From: Paenibacillus macerans
GTDB taxonomy: Bacteria > Bacillota > Bacilli > Paenibacillales > Paenibacillaceae
Reading direction: 5' to 3'
DNA length: 64,000 bases
Assembly: GCF_023715465.1 (NCBI RefSeq)
Contig: NZ_JAMBOE010000008.1
Coordinates: 1-64,000 of the forward strand
Made by a program: the position numbers and the translations under genes. Shown here piece after piece: positions 36,749 through 45,904 of this stretch; position 1 is the stretch's first letter; each line of letters starts with the position of its first letter. The notes beneath the pieces are model-generated. The model ran no database searches and had not been told where the DNA came from. It was given only the letters and a program-made list of their open reading frames with translations.

Positions 36749-37879
36749 TCACGGGGTCCCTTTCATATCCTCGAGCCATTCCACCTCGGCGCAGGCCTGC
36801 AGAAACGCCCCGACTCCCTTAAGATCGTTCGTAATGATCGGCTCGCTGATGTAATAAGCGTAGGTGCCGTCCCGGCGATCCTCTCCGCCCAGCCCGGCCA
36901 CCTGACAGTTTTTGTTCAGATTGACCCAGCCTTCTTTCGTTTCCAGCAAAAATTCGCTAATCAGCCCCTGGTAAGCCTTATCCAACGTTGTCCGCCAACT
37001 GTCCGCATCCAGCACCCCAAGCCGGATTCCTTTAGCGATGGCAAACACGATCATGCTGGAAGCCGACGCTTCCAAATAGTTGCCTTTACGTCCGCCCATA
37101 TTCACGACCTGATGCCAAACGCCGCTGGCCTCATCCTGGTAATTCCGCAAAGCCGTCAGCACCTCGGCGAATATCCGGACAAGCTCGGCATAATCGCCAT
37201 GCCCTTGCGGCAGCAGCTCAAGCACATCCGCCAAGGCCATAACGTACCATCCCAGGGAACGGCCCCAGAAATTCGGGGATAACCCGGTGGCGGGATCGCA
37301 CCAGGGCTGGACCTTTTTTTCATCCCAGGCATGATAGAGCAGCCCCGTATCGGCGTCCTTTGTATGCTTTTCGCACAAAATAAACTGCTTTGTCACATCG
37401 TCCAGGCCGTTTCCATCCTCGAAAGTGAGCAAATACTCCAAATAGAACGGCGCCCCCATATAAAGGCCGTCAAGCCAAATTTGATAAGGATAAATTTGCT
37501 TGTGCCAAAACGCCCCTTCTGACGTACGCGGATGCGCGGCCAACTGCGATCTCAGCAGAGCGGCCGCTTGCCGATACTTCTCCAGACCGGTTTCCCGGTG
37601 CAGCAAAAACAACAGCTTGCCATTATTCAGGTGATCGATATTGTATTCATCCTTGCGGTATCCCCGCACACTTCCGTCTTCACCGATAAAATAATCCATA
37701 TGATCCCGGATATACTCAAAATACTTGTGCTCCCCCGTCCGTTTCCAAACAAGAGCAAAGCCCTTTAACACCACGCCGTAATCGTAGGACCATTTGCCGT
37801 TGTACCCCTTTTCGTACAGTTTCGGCGTCCGCTCCATCACGGATTGTGCGGTTTTTGCCGCCCATTTCATCTGATTCAT
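36749..37879 (-). CDS. GH105 unsaturated rhamnogalacturonyl hydrolase (YteR/YesR-like)
   Basis: A 376-residue cytoplasmic (alpha/alpha)6-barrel enzyme. Family features include KWSYDYGVVLKG, IDHLNNGKLLF with the acid/base-type Asp region, YQIWLDGLYMGAPFY, FWGRSLGWYVMAL and YLEASASSMIVFA. GH105 enzymes remove the unsaturated galacturonyl residue from rhamnogalacturonan or ulvan-type oligosaccharides made by lyases. It follows the solute-binding protein gene in the same direction, so imported oligosaccharides are the likely substrate. Downstream lies only the GH28 remnant. Confidence 0.9.
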   Translation of the reverse strand: MNQMKWAAKTAQSVMERTPKLYEKGYNGKWSYDYGVVLKGFALVWKRTGEHKYFEYIRDHMDYFIGEDGSVRGYRKDEYNIDHLNNGKLLFLLHRETGLEKYRQAAALLRSQLAAHPRTSEGAFWHKQIYPYQIWLDGLYMGAPFYLEYLLTFEDGNGLDDVTKQFILCEKHTKDADTGLLYHAWDEKKVQPWCDPATGLSPNFWGRSLGWYVMALADVLELLPQGHGDYAELVRIFAEVLTALRNYQDEASGVWHQVVNMGGRKGNYLEASASSMIVFAIAKGIRLGVLDADSWRTTLDKAYQGLISEFLLETKEGWVNLNKNCQVAGLGGEDRRDGTYAYYISEPIITNDLKGVGAFLQACAEVEWLEDMKGTP

Positions 37880-37959
37880 CGCTCATTACACCCTCCCTGC
37901 GAAAAAATAAATGACAGTCCTTGCCACAGGTACGTGGAAAGGACCCCATCGGTATATGT

Positions 37960-39483
37960 TTAGGAGTTGGTCTCCTTATACGCGGCTTCGTACTCGCTGA
38001 TAATTTTGCTGCCCCCGGATTGCTTCCACTTCTCAATCTCTGCCTTGAACCCGTTCAAATCGAGGGAGCCGAGAATGTATTTATAGGTGGCGTCCGTAAT
38101 AATCTTTTGCAGCTCCGACCCCATGGTCGTAAAGGTTTCCGATTCCAGGGAATAAGCCGGATTGTAGACCGCGTATTTCTCGTTATCCAAAATCAGTTCA
38201 GTGGCTTCGACCTTCAGCGGATCGGCATCGTGAATTTTATAACCGGGCTCCTTAGGACGGGAAGAGGAGAACGGTTGGACTTCCTGCTCCCACTTATTCT
38301 GATCCAGAATCGTTACAGCCCTATCCGCATCAACCGTGTAGTGCACGCCTTCAATACCATAGGTCATCAAGGTGAAGCTCTCTTCATCCATCAGATCGTT
38401 CACGAATTTTAAAAGACGCTTTAATTCCGCTTCATCTTTGACTTCCGATCTGGGGAAGGCCAGCAGTCCGCCGATTCCGCCGTTCCCCGCCCAGATCGCC
38501 CGGTCGCTTTCGTTGCCCGTTGAAGTAATGTCGTTGACAAGCGCAATTTCCATCTCGTCCTGAATACCGATCGCGTTATTGAGCAAGTTTTTACCGTCAA
38601 ACAAGGCGCCGACATAAATACCGGCCTTGCCTTGCGAGAAGCCGTCCTGTTGATCCTTCTTGGCTGTAACGGCAAAATCCTGGTTAATATATCCGTTAGC
38701 ATATAATTTCTTCATATAATCCATCGTTTTGATGTATCCCCCGGTTTCAAACTCCGGGGTAAATTTACCGTCTTCGCTGACTTCCCAGTTGTTGGGGGTA
38801 CCAAAATAAGAGCTCAGTGTCTTAAATGCTCCGTAAATCAAATCGCTGCGGTCGATAAATCCGTACGTATCTTTTTTCCCGTTACCGTCCGGGTCCTGCT
38901 CGGCGAAAGCTTTGGCTACGGCCATTAATTCATCGGTGGTTTTAGGTACTTCTAGGCCCAGCTTATCCAGCCAATCCTTGCGGATCACCACGCCATTGCG
39001 GGCCACGTCCTTGAGAAATGGAACCCCGTACAGTTTGCCGGCGATTGAAGCAGCCCGCCGCTGCTCCTCGGAAATCGCCGCCAGATTCGGGAATTCATTC
39101 AGGTAAGGCTCGACCTCCCAGAACATCCCCGATTTAAGCGCATTGCGTACGGATGCGTTTTCAAGTATGGTCAGGGAAACGATGTCGGCCAGCGAGTCGG
39201 ACGCAAGCGCGGTGTTGATTCGCTCCTCCTTGCTCGCGTCGGGAACCCAGGAAAACTTGATTTTCGTATTCGTCTTTTCCTCGATCAGCTTCTGAATATC
39301 GCCCGTCGGCGTTGTAGCCGTATGCAAAATATTCATCCAGGTGATATTAGCCGGCTCTTCACCTCCCGCACTTCCGCCTCCTTCGCCCGCGCCGGTGGTT
39401 GCGCTTTTCCCGCTGCCGCAAGCGGACAACAAGAGGATGACGGCGAACCCTAAAACAGCCAATTGCTTTATTTTCAATTTCAT
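37960..39483 (-). CDS. Oligosaccharide ABC transporter solute-binding lipoprotein (LplA-like)
   Basis: A 507-residue lipoprotein: signal peptide with lipobox LLSAC, a Gly/Ser-rich linker, then an extracellular solute-binding fold (TWMNILHTATTPTGDIQKL, KLYGVPFLKD, QDPDGNGKKDTYGF). Long binding proteins of this type work with LplB/LplC permeases for complex oligosaccharides; the ATPase is usually a shared MsmX-like protein encoded elsewhere, and none is seen here. Next to GH105 and uronate genes, uptake of rhamnogalacturonan or oligogalacturonide fragments is inferred. It follows its permease gene by 42 bp. Confidence 0.9.
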   Translation of the reverse strand: MKLKIKQLAVLGFAVILLLSACGSGKSATTGAGEGGGSAGGEEPANITWMNILHTATTPTGDIQKLIEEKTNTKIKFSWVPDASKEERINTALASDSLADIVSLTILENASVRNALKSGMFWEVEPYLNEFPNLAAISEEQRRAASIAGKLYGVPFLKDVARNGVVIRKDWLDKLGLEVPKTTDELMAVAKAFAEQDPDGNGKKDTYGFIDRSDLIYGAFKTLSSYFGTPNNWEVSEDGKFTPEFETGGYIKTMDYMKKLYANGYINQDFAVTAKKDQQDGFSQGKAGIYVGALFDGKNLLNNAIGIQDEMEIALVNDITSTGNESDRAIWAGNGGIGGLLAFPRSEVKDEAELKRLLKFVNDLMDEESFTLMTYGIEGVHYTVDADRAVTILDQNKWEQEVQPFSSSRPKEPGYKIHDADPLKVEATELILDNEKYAVYNPAYSLESETFTTMGSELQKIITDATYKYILGSLDLNGFKAEIEKWKQSGGSKIISEYEAAYKETNS

Positions 39484-39525
39484 TTTTATACCCCTCTCTT
39501 TTCATAAATTCATAGATTGCACTTA

Positions 39526-40491
39526 TTAGTACACTCCATCTTCCCCGAATTTTTTGGCCAGCTTGTTGGAAAGCATCACCAAGATCAAACCGACCACGCC
39601 TTTGAACAATCCGACAGTTGTACTAAAGCTGAGTTGTCCGTTCTTTAAACCGGCGGTAAAGATATAGGTGTCGAAAATTTCCGCTACCTCGCGGTTCAGG
39701 GAATTAAGCATCAAATACATGTGCTCAAAGCCAAGATCCAACGTGCTGCCGATTTTTAGAATCAACAGCGTAATGATCACGGGACGGATCGCCGGCAAAG
39801 TGATATGCCACGTTTTTCTCCAGCGCCCGGCGCCGTCCATTTCAGCCGCTTCATATAGTTGCGTATCCACGACCGTAATGGCGGCCAAATAAATGATCGT
39901 CGACCATCCGAGCTCCTTCCAAATGATCTGCAGGATATACACGGTCCGCAGCCATTCCGGAGAAGTCAAAAAGCTGATCTTGTTAAAGCCCAGCGCGGCC
40001 AGAAATTCATTGATTACCCCGCCATCCACATTCAGCAACACATACGTGATGGACACGATGATGACCCATGACATGAAATGGGGCAGATACATGATCGATT
40101 GAACCGCGTTTTTAAACCATTTGTTCCGCACCTCGTTCAGCATCAGTGCCGCAATGATCGGCAGCGGAAAGAAAAATACGATGTTCATGGCAAATAGGAT
40201 AAGCGTATTCCTCAGCAGCATAATAAACGTAGGCTCCGTAAACAAACGGATGAAATGCTTAGCTCCCACCCAAGGGCTTCCGGCAATCCCCAGGAAAGGC
40301 TGATAATCCTGAAAGGCGATCACCAGCCCGCCCATCGGCAAGTACTTAAATATAAGGAAATACACAAGCCCAGGGAAAATCATCAGATACAACAGTTTGT
40401 TGCGATTTAAGCCTTTGAGAATCGGGGAAGAGTTTCGCTTAAGTCCGGGCTCCATCCCCCCATCCATCGGTGCGACACTCGATGCTTTCAC
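39526..40491 (-). CDS. ABC sugar transporter permease, LplB-like
   Basis: A 321-residue inner-membrane protein with six helices and the EAA loop DTQLYEAAEMDGAGRWRKTWHITLP that contacts the ATPase, shown here as YEAAEMDGAGRW. FPGLVYFLIFKYLPMGGLVIAFQDY, seen as KYLPMGGLVIAFQDY, is typical of the LplB/YtcP class. A GTG start follows GGAGG by 8 bases. It forms an operon with the binding protein and GH105. Its usual partner, LplC, is on the opposite strand across a 409-bp gap, an atypical arrangement. Confidence 0.9.
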   Translation of the reverse strand: MKASSVAPMDGGMEPGLKRNSSPILKGLNRNKLLYLMIFPGLVYFLIFKYLPMGGLVIAFQDYQPFLGIAGSPWVGAKHFIRLFTEPTFIMLLRNTLILFAMNIVFFFPLPIIAALMLNEVRNKWFKNAVQSIMYLPHFMSWVIIVSITYVLLNVDGGVINEFLAALGFNKISFLTSPEWLRTVYILQIIWKELGWSTIIYLAAITVVDTQLYEAAEMDGAGRWRKTWHITLPAIRPVIITLLILKIGSTLDLGFEHMYLMLNSLNREVAEIFDTYIFTAGLKNGQLSFSTTVGLFKGVVGLILVMLSNKLAKKFGEDGVY

Positions 40492-40509
40492 TAGAGCAAC
40501 CTCCTAAAA

Positions 40510-40632
40510 GTTTTGTAAGCATTACTTCCTGAATGAGCTTCGAACAAAACTCGCTTCGGAAGCATAGGTTTAGTTTTGTGAGCATTACTTCCTGAATGAG
40601 CTTCGAGCAAAACTCGCTTCGGAAGCATAGGC
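40510..40632. repeat. Two 60-bp tandem direct repeats in the divergent permease gap
   Basis: Copies at 40510-40569 and 40573-40632 differ at only two positions. Each begins AGTTTTGT, contains CAAAACT in inverted sense and ends CTTCGGAAGCATAGG. The repeat lies just upstream of the minus-strand permease. The rest of the gap 40492-40900 has no gene; its plus-strand end carries the LplC ribosome site. Confidence 0.8.
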
Positions 40633-40900
40633 TCGGAACTATCCTTTTTATGTCCTTAAGCGTAATGGATGGGGGGCATTCCGTATATAATCACCAGATG
40701 ATAGCGGTTGCAAATCTGGCTGAGGACGGGCGTTTTCCGCGCTATCGCCTCATTTGCTGATCACGAGCTAAGCTGGTGAGCATATGCGTTTTAGTCCTCT
40801 TTTTCACGGTCCGCATAAGACCTCAATTGGGGATTATATACGTAATCCTCCTTTCGCTGGTAAGGTGAAAAAGTCAAACGACGAAGAGGAGGAAACTCAA

Positions 40901-41785
40901 GTGGCCCAAACTTTACGCAAAAAACATTCCATCGGCGATCGTATCTTTACGATCGTCAACAGCGCTTTGTTAGCCTTCATTGCTTTGGCTTGTCTCTTGC
41001 CTTTTGTCAATGTCATCGCCAGCTCTTTTGCTTCAACCCAGGAAATTATTGAAAAGAAATTCATCCTGTTTCCGACCACGTTTTCCCTGGACGCCTATAA
41101 GTACATTTTTTCAACGCCGACGATCTTCAGAGGATTGGGCGTATCGATCGGGGTAACTTTGATCGGAACACTTGTGAGCATGGCTCTTACCGCCTTGATG
41201 GCGTACGGTTTGTCCCGCAAATATCTGTTCGGCCGAAGCTCCATCAACTTTATCGTCGTTTTCTCCATGCTGTTTAGCGGCGGGATGATTCCCACTTTTC
41301 TCGTCGTAAAAAGCGTACATCTGATCGACTCCTACTGGTCCATGATTATTCCCACCGCCATCAACGCGTTTAACCTGATCATCATGCGCAACTTCTTCCA
41401 AGCGCTGCCGGACAGCCTGGAGGAATCGGCCAAAATCGACGGCTGCACCGATTTCGGCGTTTTCTTCAAAATCATGCTGCCCCTGTCGCTGCCCTCGGTC
41501 GCAACCATCTCGCTCTTTTACGGAGTGGCGTATTGGAATACGTATATGAACGCGATTCTGTATCTTAACGACTCCCTGAAATGGCCGATCCAGGTGCTGC
41601 TGCGCCAAATCGTCATCGTGTCCAGCGGCATGCAGGGCGACAACAGCGTCGTCGATATCGTCCCGCCGGCCCAAGCGATCAAGATGGGCGTGATCGTCGT
41701 CGCCACCCTGCCGATGCTGATCGCCTATCCTTTCGTGCAGCGCCACTTCGTGAAAGGAGCCTTGCTCGGCTCGGTCAAGGGCTAA
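40901..41785 (+). CDS. ABC sugar transporter permease, LplC/YtcP-like
   Basis: A 294-residue permease with six helices and the EAA loop LPDSLEESAKIDGCTDFGVF. FVNVIASSFASTQEI near the N-terminus and a C-terminal FVQRHFVKGALLGSVKG are characteristic of LplC-type proteins. I choose the GTG at 40901, preceded by GAGGAGG at 8 bases; the longer frame would add 39 residues without a ribosome site. It should pair with the LplB-like protein encoded divergently, although in most relatives the two genes are adjacent and co-directional. Confidence 0.9.
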   Translation: MAQTLRKKHSIGDRIFTIVNSALLAFIALACLLPFVNVIASSFASTQEIIEKKFILFPTTFSLDAYKYIFSTPTIFRGLGVSIGVTLIGTLVSMALTALMAYGLSRKYLFGRSSINFIVVFSMLFSGGMIPTFLVVKSVHLIDSYWSMIIPTAINAFNLIIMRNFFQALPDSLEESAKIDGCTDFGVFFKIMLPLSLPSVATISLFYGVAYWNTYMNAILYLNDSLKWPIQVLLRQIVIVSSGMQGDNSVVDIVPPAQAIKMGVIVVATLPMLIAYPFVQRHFVKGALLGSVKG

Positions 41786-41849
41786 TACTCCCCCAGCAAA
41801 GTGACTAAAAAACTGTCCGATTTCGGTTTTGAGCCAAAAAATAAGGCCA

Positions 41850-42052
41850 AGAAATGTCGTTATTCCAGTGACACCGGTCTACTGGAGTGAAATAGCGGAA
41901 ATTTATGTCGCTATTTTCCCTGGTCGTAAGGAAATGCGCGCGTTCTGGACCATTCACAGGAAAATAAACACATAATATGCCGCTAATGGGGATGGACAAG
42001 CCAGATTCCCGATAATAAGCACATAAAGTTCCGCTATCTTGAAAGCCAGCGG
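41850..42052. repeat. Intergenic repeat family 1, copy C
   Basis: The 364-bp gap between the LplC gene and the AraC sensor holds phrases AAATGTCGTTATTCCAGTGA, GCGGAAATTTATGTCGCTAT and ATAAGCACATAAAGTTCCGC, related to copies B and D, with the second and third inverted to each other. Confidence 0.65.
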
Positions 42053-42105
42053 ACGGTCGTTCCGGTAGCCGGCCTTCAAGCGCCGATTTCTACATTGATC
42101 ATTAC

Positions 42106-42141
42106 AAAAAGGAGCTTTTCCGCCCACGGAAAAGCTCCTTC
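42106..42141 (-). terminator. Rho-independent terminator after the AraC sensor gene
   Basis: On the minus strand AAGGAGCTTTTCCG pairs perfectly with CGGAAAAGCTCCTT across a 4-base loop, followed by TTTG. Confidence 0.85.
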
Positions 42142-42149
42142 TTCTATCG

Positions 42150-44402
42150 TTAAACCGCTTGCCTTGCTTTGCGGTATTCGCCAGGGGTGACATGCTCTTT
42201 TTTGCGGAACGAACGGATAAAGTTTTGCGGTTTATGGTACTGAAGCCGCTCCGCGATCTCCCTGACGGTCATGTCGGTTTCGACCAGCCACTTTTTGGCC
42301 ATTTCCAGCCTGTAGTTCATCAAATATTCGCTAAATGTCGTCCCGTGTTCCTTTTTAAAAATATTGCTTAAATAGTTCGGATTATAATGCAGCCGGTCGG
42401 CGATTTGCTCGAGCGTTAACTCCTGATCATATTCGGACCTGACAATGACAGCGATTTCTTCGGACAGGCTGCGGAATTGCTTGTTCGTCTTATCCTTCAT
42501 GCTCCTTACCATCGGAAAAATAATTTCGTCCACCAGCATCCGTTCGATTTCTTCGGGATTTCGGGTATCCAGCAGCACATGATACAGGGCGTAATTGTCC
42601 TGCTTCAGCAGAACCTCGATACCGAGCAGTTGCTCCAGCTCAATCAGATTATTCACGAACCGGACCAAGGCCACCTCGAAATTCATGGAATGTTTATTCT
42701 TTTTCATCATCTCCGCCAGCAACAAATACAAACTGCGGCTAACCTGCTCCTCATCGCCGAGACGAATCGCATCGAAGAGCCGGGATTCCAGCTCCGCCGG
42801 ATAATGAAGCAGTACCGGGCCCGACACTCCCTGCGAAATATCTTCATAAAAGATGATCGATTCCTTGCCCAAATTAAGCCGGTGATGCAGCGCCTGTTTA
42901 CCCATTTCACAGGCTTCCTTGCTGCCAAGCAAACTGCCGTACGGGTTGCTGATGCCGATGCTGATGGACACCCTCAAATATTCCCGGGCCATCTTCATCA
43001 AGGCCGTCGCTTGTTCAAACAGCGGTTTGCGGATTTCCTGTTCGGTTTTGCCCGTAAACATCAGGATCGTAGCTTGAGTCTTATCGTTCAAAATAATCGG
43101 AAGCATCCGCTGCTCCGGCGGAATTTGCTCTTCCGCCAATTTATTGACCGCCAGCAGCAACACATCTTTGTCCGACGCCTCGCGTTCGCCCAAGTTGTCC
43201 AATTGAATCAGCATCGTTACGTAAAGGCGGGTTTCCATCAGCCGATATCCCAGCCTGGGCAGCTTTACGGCCAGCTCGTCCGCGGAGACGCGCCCCCGGA
43301 ACAGATTCATGACGAGCTGCGTTTCCAGCTGCGGTTTTTCCGCTTCCATCAGGTTCTCTAAACTTTCCTTTTCGGTTATGATCGTATCGATGGAATGAAT
43401 AATCGTTTTGATTTCATCTTTGAGGCCGGTTTGATCGTCAAGCGACAGACTGCGTTTGATTTGCCGGATCGGCCTGGTAAAATAAACGGCCAGGATATAA
43501 GCCACAATGACGATCAACAGCGTCAGCACCGTCCCCATCGTGATGATTCCGAACCTGGTCAGCTTCAAGGCGCCGGCGACTTCCTGCCGATCCAGCAAGG
43601 TCAGATAGATCCAGTTGTTATAATCCGAGACGGCATAAATAATTTTTGGCGCGGAAGCAGAATCGCCAGCCCTTTGCAGGGACAGCACCCCCGTTGGCTC
43701 ATGATTTTCGTCAATCCGGGTGATAACCTCCTTCAATTGCCCGGAAGTGATCCCAGAGTCTTCCGGATTGCTCTCATACATGAGTTCGCCCTGCTTATTC
43801 AAAATATAAACGCCGCTGCCGTCACCGGCTTGAATCGTCTGATTCAGCGTCTCCAGCGAGATATCCGACATGGCGATCGCTTGTTTGTTCTTGGAGGATA
43901 CCGGCAGCGTGTTGACGAACCGAATCCCCGTATCCGTTTTGATCCAGAACAGGCTTTGGTTTTTATCTTGCACATAGGTTGCGATAAGCTCGTTCCTCTC
44001 TTCTTCGCTCAGTTTCGCCAGCCTGCCGTTCGAAATCCGCCAGTTCTGCTCCAAGCTGATCAGCGCGTATTCCGTTCGCTCCATCCCCAAGGTGGCGATA
44101 TAGTTAAGCTGGCTATTCACATTCCGGTACGCGATGAAATCCTGCTCTGTGATCGGATTTTTGACAATTTCACTAAACGACGTTGTTGTGCTGTAGGTAT
44201 CAAACGCATATTCGATCGACCGGATTTGCTGCTCCAAATTGTTTTTCGTCTGTAAAATAAAGTTTTGCTTGCCGCCGGCGATCCGTTCATTTACGGAATT
44301 GACCGTGCTGATGTAGATGTAGCTGGCAAAGCTGACCACGAGACCAATGCCGAGCACAAGAATCGGGATGAATATTTTATAAAACAAACTTCCTTTATGC
44401 AT
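42150..44402 (-). CDS. Membrane-bound AraC-type regulator with extracellular sensor
   Basis: A 750-residue one-component sensor-regulator. A helix at about 8-30 and another at about 290-312 bracket an extracellular dCache-like domain; a HAMP-like stretch (FTRPIRQIKRSL) follows; residues about 360-620 form a cytoplasmic linker domain; and the C-terminus has the AraC double HTH (LTLEQIADRLHYNPNYLSNIFK, then VREIAERLQYHKPQNFIRSF). Proteins of this build control LplABC-type uptake operons in Paenibacillus and Bacillus. Here it lies beside the pectin uptake genes, so an oligouronide or bound solute-binding protein is a likely signal. A cre-like site lies about 40 bases upstream. Confidence 0.88.
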   Translation of the reverse strand: MHKGSLFYKIFIPILVLGIGLVVSFASYIYISTVNSVNERIAGGKQNFILQTKNNLEQQIRSIEYAFDTYSTTTSFSEIVKNPITEQDFIAYRNVNSQLNYIATLGMERTEYALISLEQNWRISNGRLAKLSEEERNELIATYVQDKNQSLFWIKTDTGIRFVNTLPVSSKNKQAIAMSDISLETLNQTIQAGDGSGVYILNKQGELMYESNPEDSGITSGQLKEVITRIDENHEPTGVLSLQRAGDSASAPKIIYAVSDYNNWIYLTLLDRQEVAGALKLTRFGIITMGTVLTLLIVIVAYILAVYFTRPIRQIKRSLSLDDQTGLKDEIKTIIHSIDTIITEKESLENLMEAEKPQLETQLVMNLFRGRVSADELAVKLPRLGYRLMETRLYVTMLIQLDNLGEREASDKDVLLLAVNKLAEEQIPPEQRMLPIILNDKTQATILMFTGKTEQEIRKPLFEQATALMKMAREYLRVSISIGISNPYGSLLGSKEACEMGKQALHHRLNLGKESIIFYEDISQGVSGPVLLHYPAELESRLFDAIRLGDEEQVSRSLYLLLAEMMKKNKHSMNFEVALVRFVNNLIELEQLLGIEVLLKQDNYALYHVLLDTRNPEEIERMLVDEIIFPMVRSMKDKTNKQFRSLSEEIAVIVRSEYDQELTLEQIADRLHYNPNYLSNIFKKEHGTTFSEYLMNYRLEMAKKWLVETDMTVREIAERLQYHKPQNFIRSFRKKEHVTPGEYRKARQAV

Positions 44403-44437
44403 GGGCGGGCGCTCCTTCTCTCAAGTGATCATTGTTA

Positions 44438-44451
44438 TTATAGCGCTTACA
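44438..44451 (-). promoter_or_regulatory. CcpA cre-like site before the AraC sensor gene
   Basis: On the minus strand TGTAAGCGCTATAA matches the cre consensus WGWAARCGYTWWMA at all 14 positions. It lies 36-49 bases upstream of the sensor start codon. Carbon catabolite repression of the sensor would switch off the whole uptake system when preferred sugars are present. Confidence 0.65.
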
Positions 44452-44470
44452 TGATTTGTGCGGCAATTCA

Positions 44471-44543
44471 TTTTTCACGTGTGCAAAACGATATTTTTCT
44501 TGACTTTAAAAGAAAGGTGGATTTAGAATGAAAACGTGAAAAA
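44471..44543. promoter_or_regulatory. Inverted 10-bp pair around the lacI promoter
   Basis: TTTTTCACGT at 44471-44480 and ACGTGAAAAA at 44534-44543 are perfect inverted copies flanking a promoter with TTGACT (44500-44505), an 18-base spacer and TAGAAT (44524-44529). ACGTGTGCA next to the left copy recurs at 45859-45867, before uxaB. They may be operators for the LacI protein. Confidence 0.45.
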
Positions 44544-44567
44544 TATAATTGACGAAGAAGAGGTTGT

Positions 44568-45563
44568 ATGGTCACGATCAAAGATATCGCACGCGTCGCC
44601 GGCGTATCGCACACCACCGTATCCCGGGCGTTGAACGGAAGTACGCTGATCAAGAAGGAAACGCGCGACAAAATCGAAAAGATCGCCGCGGAGATGAACT
44701 ACGTTCCGAATTTCAACGCCAAAAGCCTGGTCATGAAAAAATCGTATACGATCGGACTGTTTTTTTCCAGCATCGACCAAGGGACCTCGTCCAGCTTTCT
44801 CGTCGACGCTATCAAAGGCATCAACGCCGTGCTGGACGAAAACTACAGCTTGACGGTGCACGGGATCGACAGCATCCGCCACCTGGACGGCATTTCCCCG
44901 CACCGGTTTGACGGCATCCTCGTCATGAGCCAAAGCGACGCCGACAATGCCTTCATTTATCACGTCAAAAGCATGGGCATTCCGCTGGTCGTATTGAACC
45001 GGCTGCTGGAGGACCGCAGCATCCCCAATGTGGCGGCAGGCGACCGCGACGGGGTGCGGGAAGCGATCGATTACGCCCTGGCGCAAGGCCACCGCAGGCT
45101 GGCGATCATCGAAGGCAAACCCGGCTTCAAATCGTCGGCGGAGCGCCGGCAAGGTTTTCTCGACAGCCTGTTGGCCCATGGCGTTGCGATCTCTCCCGAG
45201 TATATCGCCCTTGGGGATTACAGCATCGAAAGCGGGCACGTCATGATGGCCCGGCTGCTTTCCCTGCCTAAGCCGCCATCGCTCGTGTTCTGCTCCAACG
45301 ACGATATGGCGATCGGCGCGATGAACGCCTGCTTCGAAGGGCGGGTAGCGATACCGGACCAGGTTTCGCTCATCGGCTTCGACGACATCCTGTTTGCCAA
45401 ATACACCAACCCGGCGCTGACGACGGTCCGCAGGCCGATTGCCGGCATCAGCGAACTGGGCATGCGCAAACTGATCGAACTGATGCAGGAGCCGGACGCC
45501 CAGCCGGAGCAGCTGCTTGTTCCCACATCGTTAATGGTGCGCGGTACGGTGGCGAAGGTTTGA
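44568..45563 (+). CDS. LacI family transcriptional regulator of uronate genes
   Basis: A 331-residue regulator: N-terminal HTH TIKDIARVAGVSHTTVSRAL with hinge helix NFNAKSLVMKKS, then a periplasmic-binding-protein-like core (TIGLFFSSIDQG, FDGILVMSQSD, SLIGFDDILFAKYTNPALTT). AAGAGG lies 4 bases before the ATG. It precedes uxaB on the same strand, separated by a 340-bp repeat-filled gap. Control of uxaBA and its own gene, with a galacturonate-derived inducer, is the natural inference; KdgR and ExuR-type regulators are comparable. Confidence 0.88.
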   Translation: MVTIKDIARVAGVSHTTVSRALNGSTLIKKETRDKIEKIAAEMNYVPNFNAKSLVMKKSYTIGLFFSSIDQGTSSSFLVDAIKGINAVLDENYSLTVHGIDSIRHLDGISPHRFDGILVMSQSDADNAFIYHVKSMGIPLVVLNRLLEDRSIPNVAAGDRDGVREAIDYALAQGHRRLAIIEGKPGFKSSAERRQGFLDSLLAHGVAISPEYIALGDYSIESGHVMMARLLSLPKPPSLVFCSNDDMAIGAMNACFEGRVAIPDQVSLIGFDDILFAKYTNPALTTVRRPIAGISELGMRKLIELMQEPDAQPEQLLVPTSLMVRGTVAKV

Positions 45564-45588
45564 GGAAGACAACCTCAAAGTCCGGCCG

Positions 45589-45793
45589 CAAAACGATTCT
45601 AACGGTTGCCACAACCGCTATTGGTTCCTAAAACGCTGGTTTCAAATTTTAACGGTTGCCACCGCGCTTATTTCACTTAAAACCGGCTATTTTTACCTGG
45701 AATAAGGCAAATAACGCTGCTCACAACCGTTAGGATTTAGAAAAGGCCTTTTTTCGGAAAATAGCGGCTACTACAACCGTTAGATTTCTGCCA
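45589..45793. repeat. Intergenic repeat family 2, copy A
   Basis: The gap 45564-45904 is largely one repeat of about 205 bp with AAAACGATTCTAACGGTTGC, CAACCGCTAT, AACGGTTGCCACCGCGCTTA, CAAATAACG and ACAACCGTTAG in order. Copy B stands at 50252-50455 with the same order and spacing. Confidence 0.75.
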
Positions 45794-45904
45794 GAGCCGG
45801 TTAGGGGACAGCAGCACATACGGTTCTGAAACCAACTTAGAATTTACGCGGAATTGTTAACGTGTGCATTAAATCTATACGATTCAGCAAAGGAGCGATG
45901 ACGG

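Noticed and set aside
42477..44255. Two 290-residue frames antisense to the membrane AraC sensor
   Set aside because: The minus-strand frame has full domain structure and a good ribosome site; the plus-strand frames are shadows.
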